Shown here: positions 1-8,874 of the stretch, one piece after another | How positions within the stretch are numbered: the first letter of the stretch is position 1 | How the letters are laid out: the number at the start of each line of letters is the position of its first letter | Assembly (NCBI RefSeq): GCF_020164535.1 | Contig: NZ_JAIQZC010000001.1 | Location: 930,001 to 994,000, forward strand | From: Psychroflexus montanilacus | Lineage (GTDB): Bacteria; Bacteroidota; Bacteroidia; Flavobacteriales; Flavobacteriaceae | Direction: 5' to 3' | DNA: 64,000 nucleotides | The notes under the pieces: generated by a model | The model's database searches: none | Told to the model about the DNA's origin: nothing | What the model saw: only the letters and a program-made list of their open reading frames with translations | Program-made: the position numbers and the translations under genes

Positions 1-5
1 TCCTC

Positions 6-593
6 CTATTTATCTGAAATATTTGAAAACTTCTTATGAAGTTCCTTAACCCGTTGCCGAGTTTCTATTAAATTGATGTTTTCAATAATGAAATCTGCCA
101 GGTTTATTTTTTTTGATTCAGACCACTGCGCCTTCATCCTTGACTTTACATCGTCTCTACCTACTCCATCTCTTGCCATAACGCGTTCAATTCTAGTATC
201 TTCTGGTGCTGTCACAAGAATGGTGTGATCAAAGTCTGAAGCCCTTTTTTTTTCAAATATAATAGCAGCTTCGTAAATGATGTAAGCAGCCTGTTGTTTC
301 TTGAGCCAATTTTCAAATTTAGTATGAACTTTGGGGTGAATAATGGAATTCAGCTTATTTAGAGCTTCTGTGTTATTAAAAACAATAGCAGACAAATCTG
401 GTTTATGAATTAAGCCCTCTGAATTTAGATCCAAATTAAATGTTTTAGCTATTTCAGAAGCAACCTCAGGCTTGTCTAGTATCTTTTTAGCTTCAATATC
501 TGCGATAAATACGGGGACGTTATTCTCTTTGAACATGTTTGCAACTGTGCTTTTCCCACTTCCTATTCCACCAGTAAGACCTATCTTTTTCAT
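6..593 (-). CDS. coaE: Dephospho-CoA kinase
   Basis: This cytosolic enzyme phosphorylates the 3'-hydroxyl of dephospho-CoA using ATP, the last step of coenzyme A synthesis. The protein has 195 residues, normal for the family. The P-loop GGIGSGKS lies at residues 8-15, and an aspartate-containing VFIADIEAKK stretch near residue 28 fits the substrate-binding region. It is the last gene of a three-gene minus-strand run with the YbbR-like gene and a glycosyltransferase, only 2 nt after the former. CoaBC, an earlier step of the same pathway, is encoded elsewhere in this window. Identification is firm. Confidence 0.96.
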   Translation of the reverse strand: MKKIGLTGGIGSGKSTVANMFKENNVPVFIADIEAKKILDKPEVASEIAKTFNLDLNSEGLIHKPDLSAIVFNNTEALNKLNSIIHPKVHTKFENWLKKQQAAYIIYEAAIIFEKKRASDFDHTILVTAPEDTRIERVMARDGVGRDDVKSRMKAQWSESKKINLADFIIENINLIETRQRVKELHKKFSNISDK

Positions 594-595
594 CT

Positions 596-1546
596 TTATT
601 TTTTAATCAGATAATCGACTTTATAATTCTCTAAAGAGACATTTTTTACGAGTCTAGGCTTCTCGACAAGTTCGAGTAACATAAAATCTTCAGATGATTT
701 GTAGTTGGCTATGACTTTAAACCCTGATTCATCAATGCGCTCATAGTTGGAAAGACTTGTCTTGAAATTGACATTGACTGTTTTTGGAAAAATAACAAGT
801 TCACCATTAATGTCTGCATTTTCAATGTGTATTGGAATTTCAAAAGTTCCTTCTGTAAACTTTGCAACAGGCAGGGTAAAATTGACAGTTTCTACTAAAT
901 AGTTTATTGAAACACTGTCTATTTTTTGAATTTCAATACTTCCAGATATAGTATCTGAAACATTTCGTAGAATTTTTTCTTGGGTAGAAATATATTCAAA
1001 ACCTTTCAGAATGGAATCATTTCCAGAAACTTCAATAAAACTTGGCTCAAATTTAAAGCTTCCAATAGAATCATAGCCTTTACCAAAACTAATTTTAAAA
1101 TTTGGCTTTAGTTTTAATTTTTTAGTAGAAAGCCTGTAATGATCAAACCTTAGACTGTCCTGACTCAACTTCAAATCTTCTGAAGAGAGCTTCAAAGATT
1201 TTGCAATCTGAACTTTATTTTTTTTAAGATCGTAACCATATTGATTCTGAAGAGAATCAAGCTCATTAAAAGCCAAACTTATAGACGAGTTGAAGAGATT
1301 GATAGATAATATTTTAAACCCTGTTTGTTGAATTTCAGCTGATAAGGTTTTAGAGCTATTCTCTATGATGATGTCTTGCGGAACATCCTCCAAACTGAAA
1401 GTGATTGCTATGCTATGTTCATAGGTTTTTGACATTTGAACAAATGACCAAATGAAAAGCGTAAAGATGATAAAAAAGAAAAAGGCTTTATAATTCCTTT
1501 TTTTGAGATTGGTTTTTAGGTTATCAATTTGATTGAATTTACTCAT
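596..1546 (-). CDS. YbbR-like (CdaR-type) domain protein
   Basis: A 316-residue protein with a basic N-terminus and one hydrophobic membrane segment at about residues 19-37, followed by a beta-rich extracytoplasmic part. That part fits YbbR-type repeats, for example the EGTFEIPIHIENADI and FPKTVNVNFKTSLS stretches. In Firmicutes the related CdaR regulates the diadenylate cyclase CdaA; in Bacteroidota the role is not established. A YbbR-like gene beside coaE is a common flavobacterial arrangement. Its ATG overlaps the stop of the upstream glycosyltransferase by 1 nt (TAATG), which suggests translational coupling. The family call rests on context and overall pattern, since sequence conservation is low. 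Confidence 0.75.
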   Translation of the reverse strand: MSKFNQIDNLKTNLKKRNYKAFFFFIIFTLFIWSFVQMSKTYEHSIAITFSLEDVPQDIIIENSSKTLSAEIQQTGFKILSINLFNSSISLAFNELDSLQNQYGYDLKKNKVQIAKSLKLSSEDLKLSQDSLRFDHYRLSTKKLKLKPNFKISFGKGYDSIGSFKFEPSFIEVSGNDSILKGFEYISTQEKILRNVSDTISGSIEIQKIDSVSINYLVETVNFTLPVAKFTEGTFEIPIHIENADINGELVIFPKTVNVNFKTSLSNYERIDESGFKVIANYKSSEDFMLLELVEKPRLVKNVSLENYKVDYLIKK

Positions 1547-2550
1547 TAATTAAAAAATAATTTTGGGAATGTTTTTTCAGGACTTTGTCCTAAGATATGA
1601 ATTTTAAGGTAACTCAGCGTAAAGCCAGCACCATAACTTAAAAATTGAAGGTTGGTAGCCAGTATACTCAAAATTGCAATTTTTAAGTTTTTATAATCTA
1701 TTAAAGTATCTACAAAAATTAAAACATTGTACAAGGCAAAAAAATATAGGATGAAATGTAGCTTAAATACCAATAGAATGATCCCCAGTAGGAGTAAGAA
1801 AGTATATACACTAGGGAACCAATAGGTGGGCTTTGCACTCTCTGGATATCTTGATATGAGGATTGGTCTTACGAGTCCAAACTTAAAAACCTGTGAAGCA
1901 AACTTTGATAGGTCTGCCCTTCGTTTATGATAGACATGAGCCCCATCAATATAACCAACCTTAAAGCCTAGTTTTTTCAAACGTATTGAGAGGTCTGGGT
2001 CTTCTCCAGGGTGTAGTTTTCCAAATCCTTTAGATTCGATAAATGCTGATTTTGAAATACCCATATTGAAGCTTCTGGGCTCATAGGATCTTGAAATTTT
2101 CGACCTTACGTTACCTCTGATTCCTCCCGTTGTTAGTAGTGATGTCATAGCGTAATCAATAGCTTTTTGAGTGCTCGTAAAGGTATCCAAAGCCTTGTCG
2201 GCTCCTCCATAACAATCTAAATACCTCTCCCTTAATTGATCGCTGACTACCTGCAAATAATCCGAAGGAACGATGACATCACTATCCAGGATAATAAAGT
2301 AGTTCCCCTTAGCCTTCTTCATTCCAAAGTTCCTGGAATCCCCGGGACCTGAATTGGTTTTGAAGTAATAGGAAATGTTCAAAAGGGATTTGAACTCATC
2401 TACAACATTCTCACAGGTTTCCTGAGAACCATCTTCAATTATGACAATATCAAAAGCACCGTCTACCTTTAGAAGGCTTTCCAAAAGTTCCCTAATTTCT
2501 TGAGGGCGATTGTAAACAGGAATTATAAAAGAAAAATGAAGTTCTACCAT
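1546..2550 (-). CDS. Family 2 glycosyltransferase, membrane-anchored
   Basis: A 334-residue inverting GT-A type glycosyltransferase. The N-terminus FSFIIPVYNRP, the nucleotide-binding IIEDGS at residues 37-42 and the metal-binding DSD at 89-91 are all present. A further GEDPDLSIRLKK segment matches the acceptor/catalytic ED motif of GT2 enzymes. Two or three hydrophobic segments fill the C-terminal third, from about residue 245. The sugar donor and acceptor cannot be told from sequence; envelope polysaccharide or glycolipid synthesis is likely. It is the first gene of the run leading to YbbR and coaE, and its start lies just downstream of the terminator of the preceding T9SS gene. Confidence 0.85.
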   Translation of the reverse strand: MVELHFSFIIPVYNRPQEIRELLESLLKVDGAFDIVIIEDGSQETCENVVDEFKSLLNISYYFKTNSGPGDSRNFGMKKAKGNYFIILDSDVIVPSDYLQVVSDQLRERYLDCYGGADKALDTFTSTQKAIDYAMTSLLTTGGIRGNVRSKISRSYEPRSFNMGISKSAFIESKGFGKLHPGEDPDLSIRLKKLGFKVGYIDGAHVYHKRRADLSKFASQVFKFGLVRPILISRYPESAKPTYWFPSVYTFLLLLGIILLVFKLHFILYFFALYNVLIFVDTLIDYKNLKIAILSILATNLQFLSYGAGFTLSYLKIHILGQSPEKTFPKLFFN

Positions 2551-2567
2551 GGTGTAAAGATATTACA

Positions 2568-2599
2568 AATAAAAAATCCCGAAGCAAAGCTCCGGGATT
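2568..2599 (-). terminator. Rho-independent terminator of the first T9SS gene
   Basis: On the minus strand an 11-bp stem (AATCCCGGAGC with GCTTCGGGATT, one G-U pair) has a TTT loop and is followed by a T-run. The wobble pair is tolerated only in the minus-strand transcript, which fits termination of the gene ending at 2623. Confidence 0.85.
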
Positions 2600-2622
2600 A
2601 AGTCAAATTTGAAAGAGATAAG

Positions 2623-5478
2623 CTATTGCTTTATCACTCTAAAGGTCTCTACACGTCCTTCTACTTCCAATGAAACTAAGTAAACTCCAGAATTGAACTC
2701 ACTTAAGTTGATTTGTGGATTAGCAGACTTTGGCGCAGTTTCTTTCACCATCTGTCCTAGCATATTGTATACTTTGATATTTTCTACAGTAGAAGCTGTA
2801 GATATAGAAAGCACATCCTTAACTGGGTTCGGATAATAGCTAAAGTCTTTAGAATCAAAGTTATCATTTGATAAAGTACCTACATTTAAGGTATAATCTT
2901 CTGCCTGTCCAAAAGTTGAACTAGTTACACAAGGATCTAAATAATCGCTAGGAAGATCATTAACAAAGAAAAACTTTTTAATTCTCATTCTAGTTTCACC
3001 ATTTAAAGCATTAGCAGGAACTTCAATTGATTGTATAGCTTGCTGGCCATCTTCACCGTTTGAATTATCAATTGTTTGTATGATTTCTATTACCTCATCT
3101 TCACCATCAAATACTCCATCTTGATTCCAGTCAATAAAGACAACAAAAGCATTTTCAAAACTACCACCTGTATTACCTTCTAAGATTATATCGTAAGACT
3201 CCTCTTGTATCAATACGTCAGATGAAATTTCAGTAAAATCTTCATGTGCAGGACTGCCGCCTAAAGAAGCGTCAGATCTGTTTTCAATGCCACCAAATTC
3301 AACATTGGTAATTGGTTCAACACTACCATAATCCAATGGTCCACAGTAAGGAGCTGGAAATGGCACAAAGTCTTCGTCGTTCAATTCTACTAATGGACCT
3401 CCACTAGCTAAAGACACCCAAAGACCAAAAGCAGGACCGTCTTGATTTACAGAAGGATCTAAAAATCCACTAGCAAATACAGTGATAGCTGCATCATCTA
3501 GGCCTAGATCAGCTAAGTAAGCTTGATATCCAGCAACTTTTGTTGAATTATCAGCTGTAGTAACGTCAATTAAATAGTCATCTGTTGGTAATTCTAAATA
3601 ACCTTGAAACTCTGGATAACTAATATCGTCAACTAATACATTACCGTCTGCTTGATTCACAACATCTACTGTAGGCGCATCAGGAGCACCATGGTGAACT
3701 AATACATCTGTATTTCCTGATGTTGCAGCTGCTTCTCTTCCACCAGCAAATACTTGCAGGGCAAAATCAATGGCATTTACAGAATCATCAAATTGAGATG
3801 GATCTAAAACTCCATCGGCAACTACTATGTAAGTTTCTCCATCAACAAGTGTTACATCAACACTGTATAAAGCCTCAGATACATCAGTACTTGTTCCAGG
3901 CGCTACACTTAAAGTAATTTCCTGATTTGCAGGCACGTCCACGAATGGTGTAGAAGTTCTGAATTCAAAATCATCCAGTAAAAGAGTAGATCCTAAATAT
4001 ACGTCTACGAATTCAGCTGAAGGATCTGGAGAGTTATGCACTACCTGAGCTCTTGCTACTGGAGTCGTTACATTTATAGAGTAGTCTTCAGCCTGACCAA
4101 AGGTAGTGCCTAAACAAGGATCTAAATAATTGGTAGTTCCAAATATTTTTTTAATCCTCATCCGGGTTTGACCTTCTAAAGCATCGATTGGAACTTCAAG
4201 CAATTGAACTGCCTGCTGACCATCTTCACCAGTTGAGCCTTGAATAGTTTCAGTAATTTCATAAACTTCTCCCTCATCATCCAAAATATCATTTTGATTC
4301 CAGTCGATAAAGACTACAAATCTATTAGTAAATGAAGCTCCATCTGTATTCCCTTCTAAAGCAATCTCATAAGACTCTCCAGCTAATACATCACCGCTAA
4401 TAGAAGTGAAATTTTCGTGTCCTGGCGAACCTCCAACTGAAGCATCTGATCTGTTTTCAATACCAGCAAACTCAACATTTGAGATTGGTTCAACACCGGA
4501 AGAAAATTCAATCGGTCCACAGTAAGGTAATGGAAATTCCAAAGGAGGTGCATTCTGAACAGAAGACCAGCCAACTTGTGTTACGGCACCAGGGCTTATT
4601 TCACCAACTAAAGTGGTTCCTCCCGTAGTAGTGTCTAAAATGCGAAGTTCAGAAAGGTTTCCCACAACGTTAAAAGCGGCAAGGTACACTTGATCTGATG
4701 CTTGATCATAGAACATTCCCTGACCAAAAGAGGCATCAAAACCAATTGGGCCTAATGCGGTAGTTGCTCCTGTGCTCAAATCTATCGAGTAAGCTATGTC
4801 TAAAACAATATCATAGGTATATGCTGTTTCCGAACCGTCAATTGCTAAGGCTATTGCAATACCTGTTGGATTAGCGTCATTTCCAGGCAGCCCCAATGAT
4901 CCTATCAAAGTTGCATCAGCAGTATCAGGATCCACGAGATATAAGTTGTTACTATCTACGCCATAAAGAACTCCATCCTCAGGATTGTAAGCAAGACCTG
5001 TGAAACCAGTTGCTAAACCAGTATTTCCTGCTGGGGTGTAAGTTCCAGTCAAAACATCAAGAGCATAGAGGTTTCCCACGTTGTCTGCGGTATAACCAGT
5101 AGTATTGTTGAAAGGATCAATAGCTCCAGCACCTTCAAAATCTCCATCTGCAATCGGTGCACCACCTGATATAGTGGTATAATCATTAGGACTGCTTATA
5201 TCGTAACTACCATAACCATTAGCTTGTGATTCCCAACCATATGCTAATACGCCATTTTTAAGGTTCTGATTGATAACTTCAGGAGTAGTTTGATCTTTTA
5301 GATAGGCGTTAAGTTTCTTCATTTCTTCAATTGTGAAGAATTGAGTATAGTTATTCGGGCTGTTTTTGTTGATTTCATAAGACTGAATCAACTCATTGAT
5401 GCTTCTTTCCTGTGCCGTGGACTCAAAGGCCGTGGAAAAAAGAAACACACATGTCATTAATAATGTAATTTTTCTCAT
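2623..5478 (-). CDS. T9SS-exported protein with two GEVED domains and DUF4397
   Basis: A secreted protein of about 951 residues. I start it at the ATG giving MRKITLL rather than at the TTG two codons earlier. A signal peptide ends near STAFESTAQ. Residues of about 60-310 form a repetitive beta-propeller-like region (GNLYALD, GVLYGVDSNNLYLVD) like those of DUF4394 proteins. Next come a GEVED domain (CGPIEF to GQAEDYSI), a DUF4397 region (VVHNSPDP and VLVHHGAPDAP), a second GEVED and a type A T9SS sorting domain (YYPNPVKD to the final FRVIKQ). The protein should be exported by type IX secretion and anchored or released at the surface. Its function is unknown; adhesion is plausible. Residues of roughly 608-903 are identical to those of the next gene. 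Confidence 0.88.
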   Translation of the reverse strand: MRKITLLMTCVFLFSTAFESTAQERSINELIQSYEINKNSPNNYTQFFTIEEMKKLNAYLKDQTTPEVINQNLKNGVLAYGWESQANGYGSYDISSPNDYTTISGGAPIADGDFEGAGAIDPFNNTTGYTADNVGNLYALDVLTGTYTPAGNTGLATGFTGLAYNPEDGVLYGVDSNNLYLVDPDTADATLIGSLGLPGNDANPTGIAIALAIDGSETAYTYDIVLDIAYSIDLSTGATTALGPIGFDASFGQGMFYDQASDQVYLAAFNVVGNLSELRILDTTTGGTTLVGEISPGAVTQVGWSSVQNAPPLEFPLPYCGPIEFSSGVEPISNVEFAGIENRSDASVGGSPGHENFTSISGDVLAGESYEIALEGNTDGASFTNRFVVFIDWNQNDILDDEGEVYEITETIQGSTGEDGQQAVQLLEVPIDALEGQTRMRIKKIFGTTNYLDPCLGTTFGQAEDYSINVTTPVARAQVVHNSPDPSAEFVDVYLGSTLLLDDFEFRTSTPFVDVPANQEITLSVAPGTSTDVSEALYSVDVTLVDGETYIVVADGVLDPSQFDDSVNAIDFALQVFAGGREAAATSGNTDVLVHHGAPDAPTVDVVNQADGNVLVDDISYPEFQGYLELPTDDYLIDVTTADNSTKVAGYQAYLADLGLDDAAITVFASGFLDPSVNQDGPAFGLWVSLASGGPLVELNDEDFVPFPAPYCGPLDYGSVEPITNVEFGGIENRSDASLGGSPAHEDFTEISSDVLIQEESYDIILEGNTGGSFENAFVVFIDWNQDGVFDGEDEVIEIIQTIDNSNGEDGQQAIQSIEVPANALNGETRMRIKKFFFVNDLPSDYLDPCVTSSTFGQAEDYTLNVGTLSNDNFDSKDFSYYPNPVKDVLSISTASTVENIKVYNMLGQMVKETAPKSANPQINLSEFNSGVYLVSLEVEGRVETFRVIKQ
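2771..3657 (-). repeat. 887-bp perfect repeat, copy 1
   Basis: This segment of the first T9SS gene is identical base for base, by eye, to 5831-6717 in the neighbouring gene, at an offset of exactly 3060 bp. Identity breaks abruptly at both ends into clearly diverged but alignable sequence. It covers part of DUF4397, the second GEVED domain and half of the sorting domain. Confidence 0.95.
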
Positions 5479-5621
5479 AATCAAAAAATTTAAGGTTTTA
5501 AGTTCATAACTAATATAGTTAAATAACTATCAAATGATAGACGAAATACTTAAATTTTTAACTAATTATTCTGTTAAAACATCATTTATTATAATTTTTT
5601 GCTAAAATATTTTATTTTTTG

Positions 5622-5654
5622 CTAAAAAAAATCCCGGGATAAAATCCCGGGATT
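5622..5654 (-). terminator. Rho-independent terminator of the second T9SS gene
   Basis: A perfect 11-bp inverted repeat (AATCCCGGGAT and its complement, 3-nt loop) is followed on the minus strand by eight Ts. The stem core resembles that of the terminator at 2575-2599, so the duplication may have included the 3' flank. Confidence 0.9.
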
Positions 5655-5682
5655 TAATAATTATTTATATAAATAAAGCGGC

Positions 5683-7851
5683 TTATTGCTTCATAACCCT
5701 AAAAGTTTGAATATTTCCTTCTACTTCTAACGACACTAAATAAACACCAGAGTTGAATTCACTTAAGTTTATTTGTGGATTAGAAGAATTAGGAGCTGTT
5801 TCTTTAACTTGTTGCCCTAGCATGTTATACACTTTGATATTTTCTACAGTAGAAGCTGTAGATATAGAAAGCACATCCTTAACTGGGTTCGGATAATAGC
5901 TAAAGTCTTTAGAATCAAAGTTATCATTTGATAAAGTACCTACATTTAAGGTATAATCTTCTGCCTGTCCAAAAGTTGAACTAGTTACACAAGGATCTAA
6001 ATAATCGCTAGGAAGATCATTAACAAAGAAAAACTTTTTAATTCTCATTCTAGTTTCACCATTTAAAGCATTAGCAGGAACTTCAATTGATTGTATAGCT
6101 TGCTGGCCATCTTCACCGTTTGAATTATCAATTGTTTGTATGATTTCTATTACCTCATCTTCACCATCAAATACTCCATCTTGATTCCAGTCAATAAAGA
6201 CAACAAAAGCATTTTCAAAACTACCACCTGTATTACCTTCTAAGATTATATCGTAAGACTCCTCTTGTATCAATACGTCAGATGAAATTTCAGTAAAATC
6301 TTCATGTGCAGGACTGCCGCCTAAAGAAGCGTCAGATCTGTTTTCAATGCCACCAAATTCAACATTGGTAATTGGTTCAACACTACCATAATCCAATGGT
6401 CCACAGTAAGGAGCTGGAAATGGCACAAAGTCTTCGTCGTTCAATTCTACTAATGGACCTCCACTAGCTAAAGACACCCAAAGACCAAAAGCAGGACCGT
6501 CTTGATTTACAGAAGGATCTAAAAATCCACTAGCAAATACAGTGATAGCTGCATCATCTAGGCCTAGATCAGCTAAGTAAGCTTGATATCCAGCAACTTT
6601 TGTTGAATTATCAGCTGTAGTAACGTCAATTAAATAGTCATCTGTTGGTAATTCTAAATAACCTTGAAACTCTGGATAACTAATATCGTCAACTAATACA
6701 TTACCGTCTGCTTGATTAACTACATCTACTGTAGGCGCATCAGGAGCACCATGGTGAACTAATACATCTGTATTACCTGATGTAGCTGCTTCTTGTCTTG
6801 CTCCTGCATATACTTCAAGATTAAAATCTATAGCATTCACAGAATCATCAAATTGTGTCGGATCTAAAACTCCATCAGCAACAACTATATAGTTTTCATT
6901 TTCTACAAGATTTACAGTGGCAGTGAATAAGCTTTCAGAAACATCTGTACTTGTTCCAGGTGCTATATCAATATCTAAATCAACCCCTGCTGGTAGAGCT
7001 AAGAATGATGTAGCTGTCCTAAATTCAAAGTCATCGATAGCTAAATCCCCATTTACATAAACATCCACAACAGAAGCTGCAGGGTCTGGCGCATTGTGCA
7101 CAACTTGAACTTGAGCAAATTCACCAACAACATCTCCTTCAATTATGAATGCTGTACTACCAAGGCTAAGGCCAGCATCTGAGTAACTCAGCCAATCGTT
7201 GACATCAAATTTAGGCGCTAATAAATGACCCTCATTTACACCAGCATTAGGCTGAGCAGTATCATACCAATTCCAATTAAAATCACCATTAGCAACAGAT
7301 ACATCCATATTTGGAGCAACAACAAGCCAATAATTTCCTGCAGGTAATTCAAAATCTGAACCTAAAGCTTCTTGTATATCAATACTAAAATTAAATTGAC
7401 CTGGGCTAGGGCTTGTAATATTAACAGAAGTTCCATTCGGATCTAAATCTTCTAATTCTAACAATCCTGTACCGGATTGTAGAGGGTCTCCGTCAGGAGT
7501 GTTTAAAGCAGAATTAGAGTAAATGTATAAATTTACACCTGTAATCGAGTCTAAAAAATTTTGTGGAGAATCATAACCATTTGCAAAACCGTAAGCTGTT
7601 ATTGAAGTTATGTTAGTAGGAGTTGGAAGCGAAAAATCATCAGTCGCATAAACAGCCTCTCCCTCAGGTCCTTCTAAATTTGCAAAAATAGATGAAAAAC
7701 CAGAAGTCGTGATATCCGATTGATCAAATATTACTGCTTTTGGGACTTCGGGTTGTACTACTTTTTCATTTGAAGTTGCCACTTTTAAATCTTGAGCATT
7801 TGCAGAAAAAACAAATACTAATCCTAAAAAGATCATTGTAATTCTTTTCAT
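5683..7851 (-). CDS. T9SS-exported protein with DUF4397 and GEVED domains
   Basis: A 722-residue secreted paralogue of the downstream T9SS gene. A signal peptide ends at FSANAQ. A unique N-terminal beta-sandwich-like region (residues of about 30-240, with GFANGYDSP and GNYWLVVAPN) replaces the propeller-like part of its partner. A DUF4397 region starting at VQVVHNAPDP, one GEVED domain (CGPLDY to GQAEDYTL) and a type A T9SS sorting domain (YYPNPVKD) follow. Residues of about 379-674 are identical to the neighbour at DNA level. The two genes differ mainly in their N-terminal display domains. Each has its own terminator and about 200 bp of upstream DNA, so they are probably separately transcribed. 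Confidence 0.88.
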   Translation of the reverse strand: MKRITMIFLGLVFVFSANAQDLKVATSNEKVVQPEVPKAVIFDQSDITTSGFSSIFANLEGPEGEAVYATDDFSLPTPTNITSITAYGFANGYDSPQNFLDSITGVNLYIYSNSALNTPDGDPLQSGTGLLELEDLDPNGTSVNITSPSPGQFNFSIDIQEALGSDFELPAGNYWLVVAPNMDVSVANGDFNWNWYDTAQPNAGVNEGHLLAPKFDVNDWLSYSDAGLSLGSTAFIIEGDVVGEFAQVQVVHNAPDPAASVVDVYVNGDLAIDDFEFRTATSFLALPAGVDLDIDIAPGTSTDVSESLFTATVNLVENENYIVVADGVLDPTQFDDSVNAIDFNLEVYAGARQEAATSGNTDVLVHHGAPDAPTVDVVNQADGNVLVDDISYPEFQGYLELPTDDYLIDVTTADNSTKVAGYQAYLADLGLDDAAITVFASGFLDPSVNQDGPAFGLWVSLASGGPLVELNDEDFVPFPAPYCGPLDYGSVEPITNVEFGGIENRSDASLGGSPAHEDFTEISSDVLIQEESYDIILEGNTGGSFENAFVVFIDWNQDGVFDGEDEVIEIIQTIDNSNGEDGQQAIQSIEVPANALNGETRMRIKKFFFVNDLPSDYLDPCVTSSTFGQAEDYTLNVGTLSNDNFDSKDFSYYPNPVKDVLSISTASTVENIKVYNMLGQQVKETAPNSSNPQINLSEFNSGVYLVSLEVEGNIQTFRVMKQ
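5831..6717 (-). repeat. 887-bp perfect repeat, copy 2
   Basis: Identical partner of 2771-3657. The first mismatches just outside are at 5830 on one side and at 6718 and 6721 on the other, and silent differences accumulate quickly beyond them. This pattern indicates recent gene conversion or unequal crossing-over. Confidence 0.95.
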
Positions 7852-7970
7852 AATTATATAAATTTTAAGTTTAGCATGAAACTAGTTAAACTCATTTTAA
7901 ACATTTAGCTAACTATGTTAAACCTTATATATCTTAACTTTGTTTTAATAGAATTAATCTTTTATTAACT

Positions 7971-7996
7971 AAAAAAGCCCTCTGATTTGAGAGCTT
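7971..7996 (-). terminator. Rho-independent terminator after fabI
   Basis: The minus strand forms an 8-bp stem (AAGCTCTC with GAGGGCTT, one U-G pair) with a 6-nt loop, followed by six Ts. It lies about 30 bp past the fabI stop. Confidence 0.8.
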
Positions 7997-8028
7997 TCTT
8001 TATTAATAATAAATGGTACAAATTATCC

Positions 8029-8841
8029 TTACTCCTCCATTGCTTCCATAATTTCCTGACTCACACCCATATTAGAAAATCCACCGTCGTGGAACAAATT
8101 CTGTAAGGTTACTTTTTTGGTTAAATCTGAGAATAACGTCAAGGTGTAATCAGCACACTCCAATGCTGTAGCATTTCCTAAGGGTGACATTTTCTCGGCG
8201 TAATTCATAAAGCCTGTGAACCCTTTTACCCCTTGTCCAGCAGAAGTTGGTGTTGGAGATTGAGAAATGGTATTGACTCTTACCTTTTTCTCTTTGCCAA
8301 AGAAATAACCGAAACTTCTTGCTATGGATTCAAGATATGCTTTATTATCTGCCATATCATTGTAATCTGGAAATACGCGCTGTGCCGCCATGTAGGTAAG
8401 TGCTACAATACTACCCCACTCATTCATCGCGTCCTTTTTATGAAGGGTTTGCATCAGTTTATGAAAAGACATCGCCGAGACATCCAATCCTTTATGAGTC
8501 CAGTCATAATTTTGATCGGTGTAGTGTTTTCCTTTTCTCACATTGATAGACATTCCAATAGAATGAAGTACAAAATCAATTTTCCCACCAAGGATTTCTT
8601 GTGATTTCTCGATCAAATTTTCTAGATCTTCAACTTTTGTTGCATCTGCTGGAATGACTTCAGAATTTGTTTTTTCTGCAAGAGTATTGATGGTTCCCAT
8701 TCGTAAGGCCACAGGAGCATTGGTTAAAACAAAGCTAGCTCCTTCTTCATGAGCACGTTCTGCTGTTTTCCACGCTATAGAGTTTTCATCTAAAGCACCA
8801 AAGATAATTCCGCGTTTTCCTTTTAATAAATTATATGACAT
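8029..8841 (-). CDS. fabI: Enoyl-[acyl-carrier-protein] reductase (NADH)
   Basis: This enzyme reduces trans-2-enoyl-ACP to acyl-ACP in the last step of each round of type II fatty acid elongation. The protein has 270 residues with a Rossmann start (KRGIIFGALDENSIAW). The FabI catalytic arrangement Y-x6-K is at Tyr160 and Lys167, with the earlier Tyr150 in LTYMAAQ. The DNFHDGGFSNMG-like C-terminus (NLFHDGGFSNMG) is also typical. It stands 33 bp downstream of the recN stop with its own terminator. Susceptibility to FabI inhibitors would be expected but is not shown by sequence alone. Confidence 0.96.
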   Translation of the reverse strand: MSYNLLKGKRGIIFGALDENSIAWKTAERAHEEGASFVLTNAPVALRMGTINTLAEKTNSEVIPADATKVEDLENLIEKSQEILGGKIDFVLHSIGMSINVRKGKHYTDQNYDWTHKGLDVSAMSFHKLMQTLHKKDAMNEWGSIVALTYMAAQRVFPDYNDMADNKAYLESIARSFGYFFGKEKKVRVNTISQSPTPTSAGQGVKGFTGFMNYAEKMSPLGNATALECADYTLTLFSDLTKKVTLQNLFHDGGFSNMGVSQEIMEAMEE

Positions 8842-8874
8842 AGTCTTATGTTTGTTTGAATGTTGTAAAGTTAA

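Noticed and set aside
5527-5540. Palindrome CTATCA-AA-TGATAG upstream of the first T9SS gene as an operator
   Set aside because: It is short, without a repeated copy or a clear promoter beside it, so chance is a sufficient explanation.
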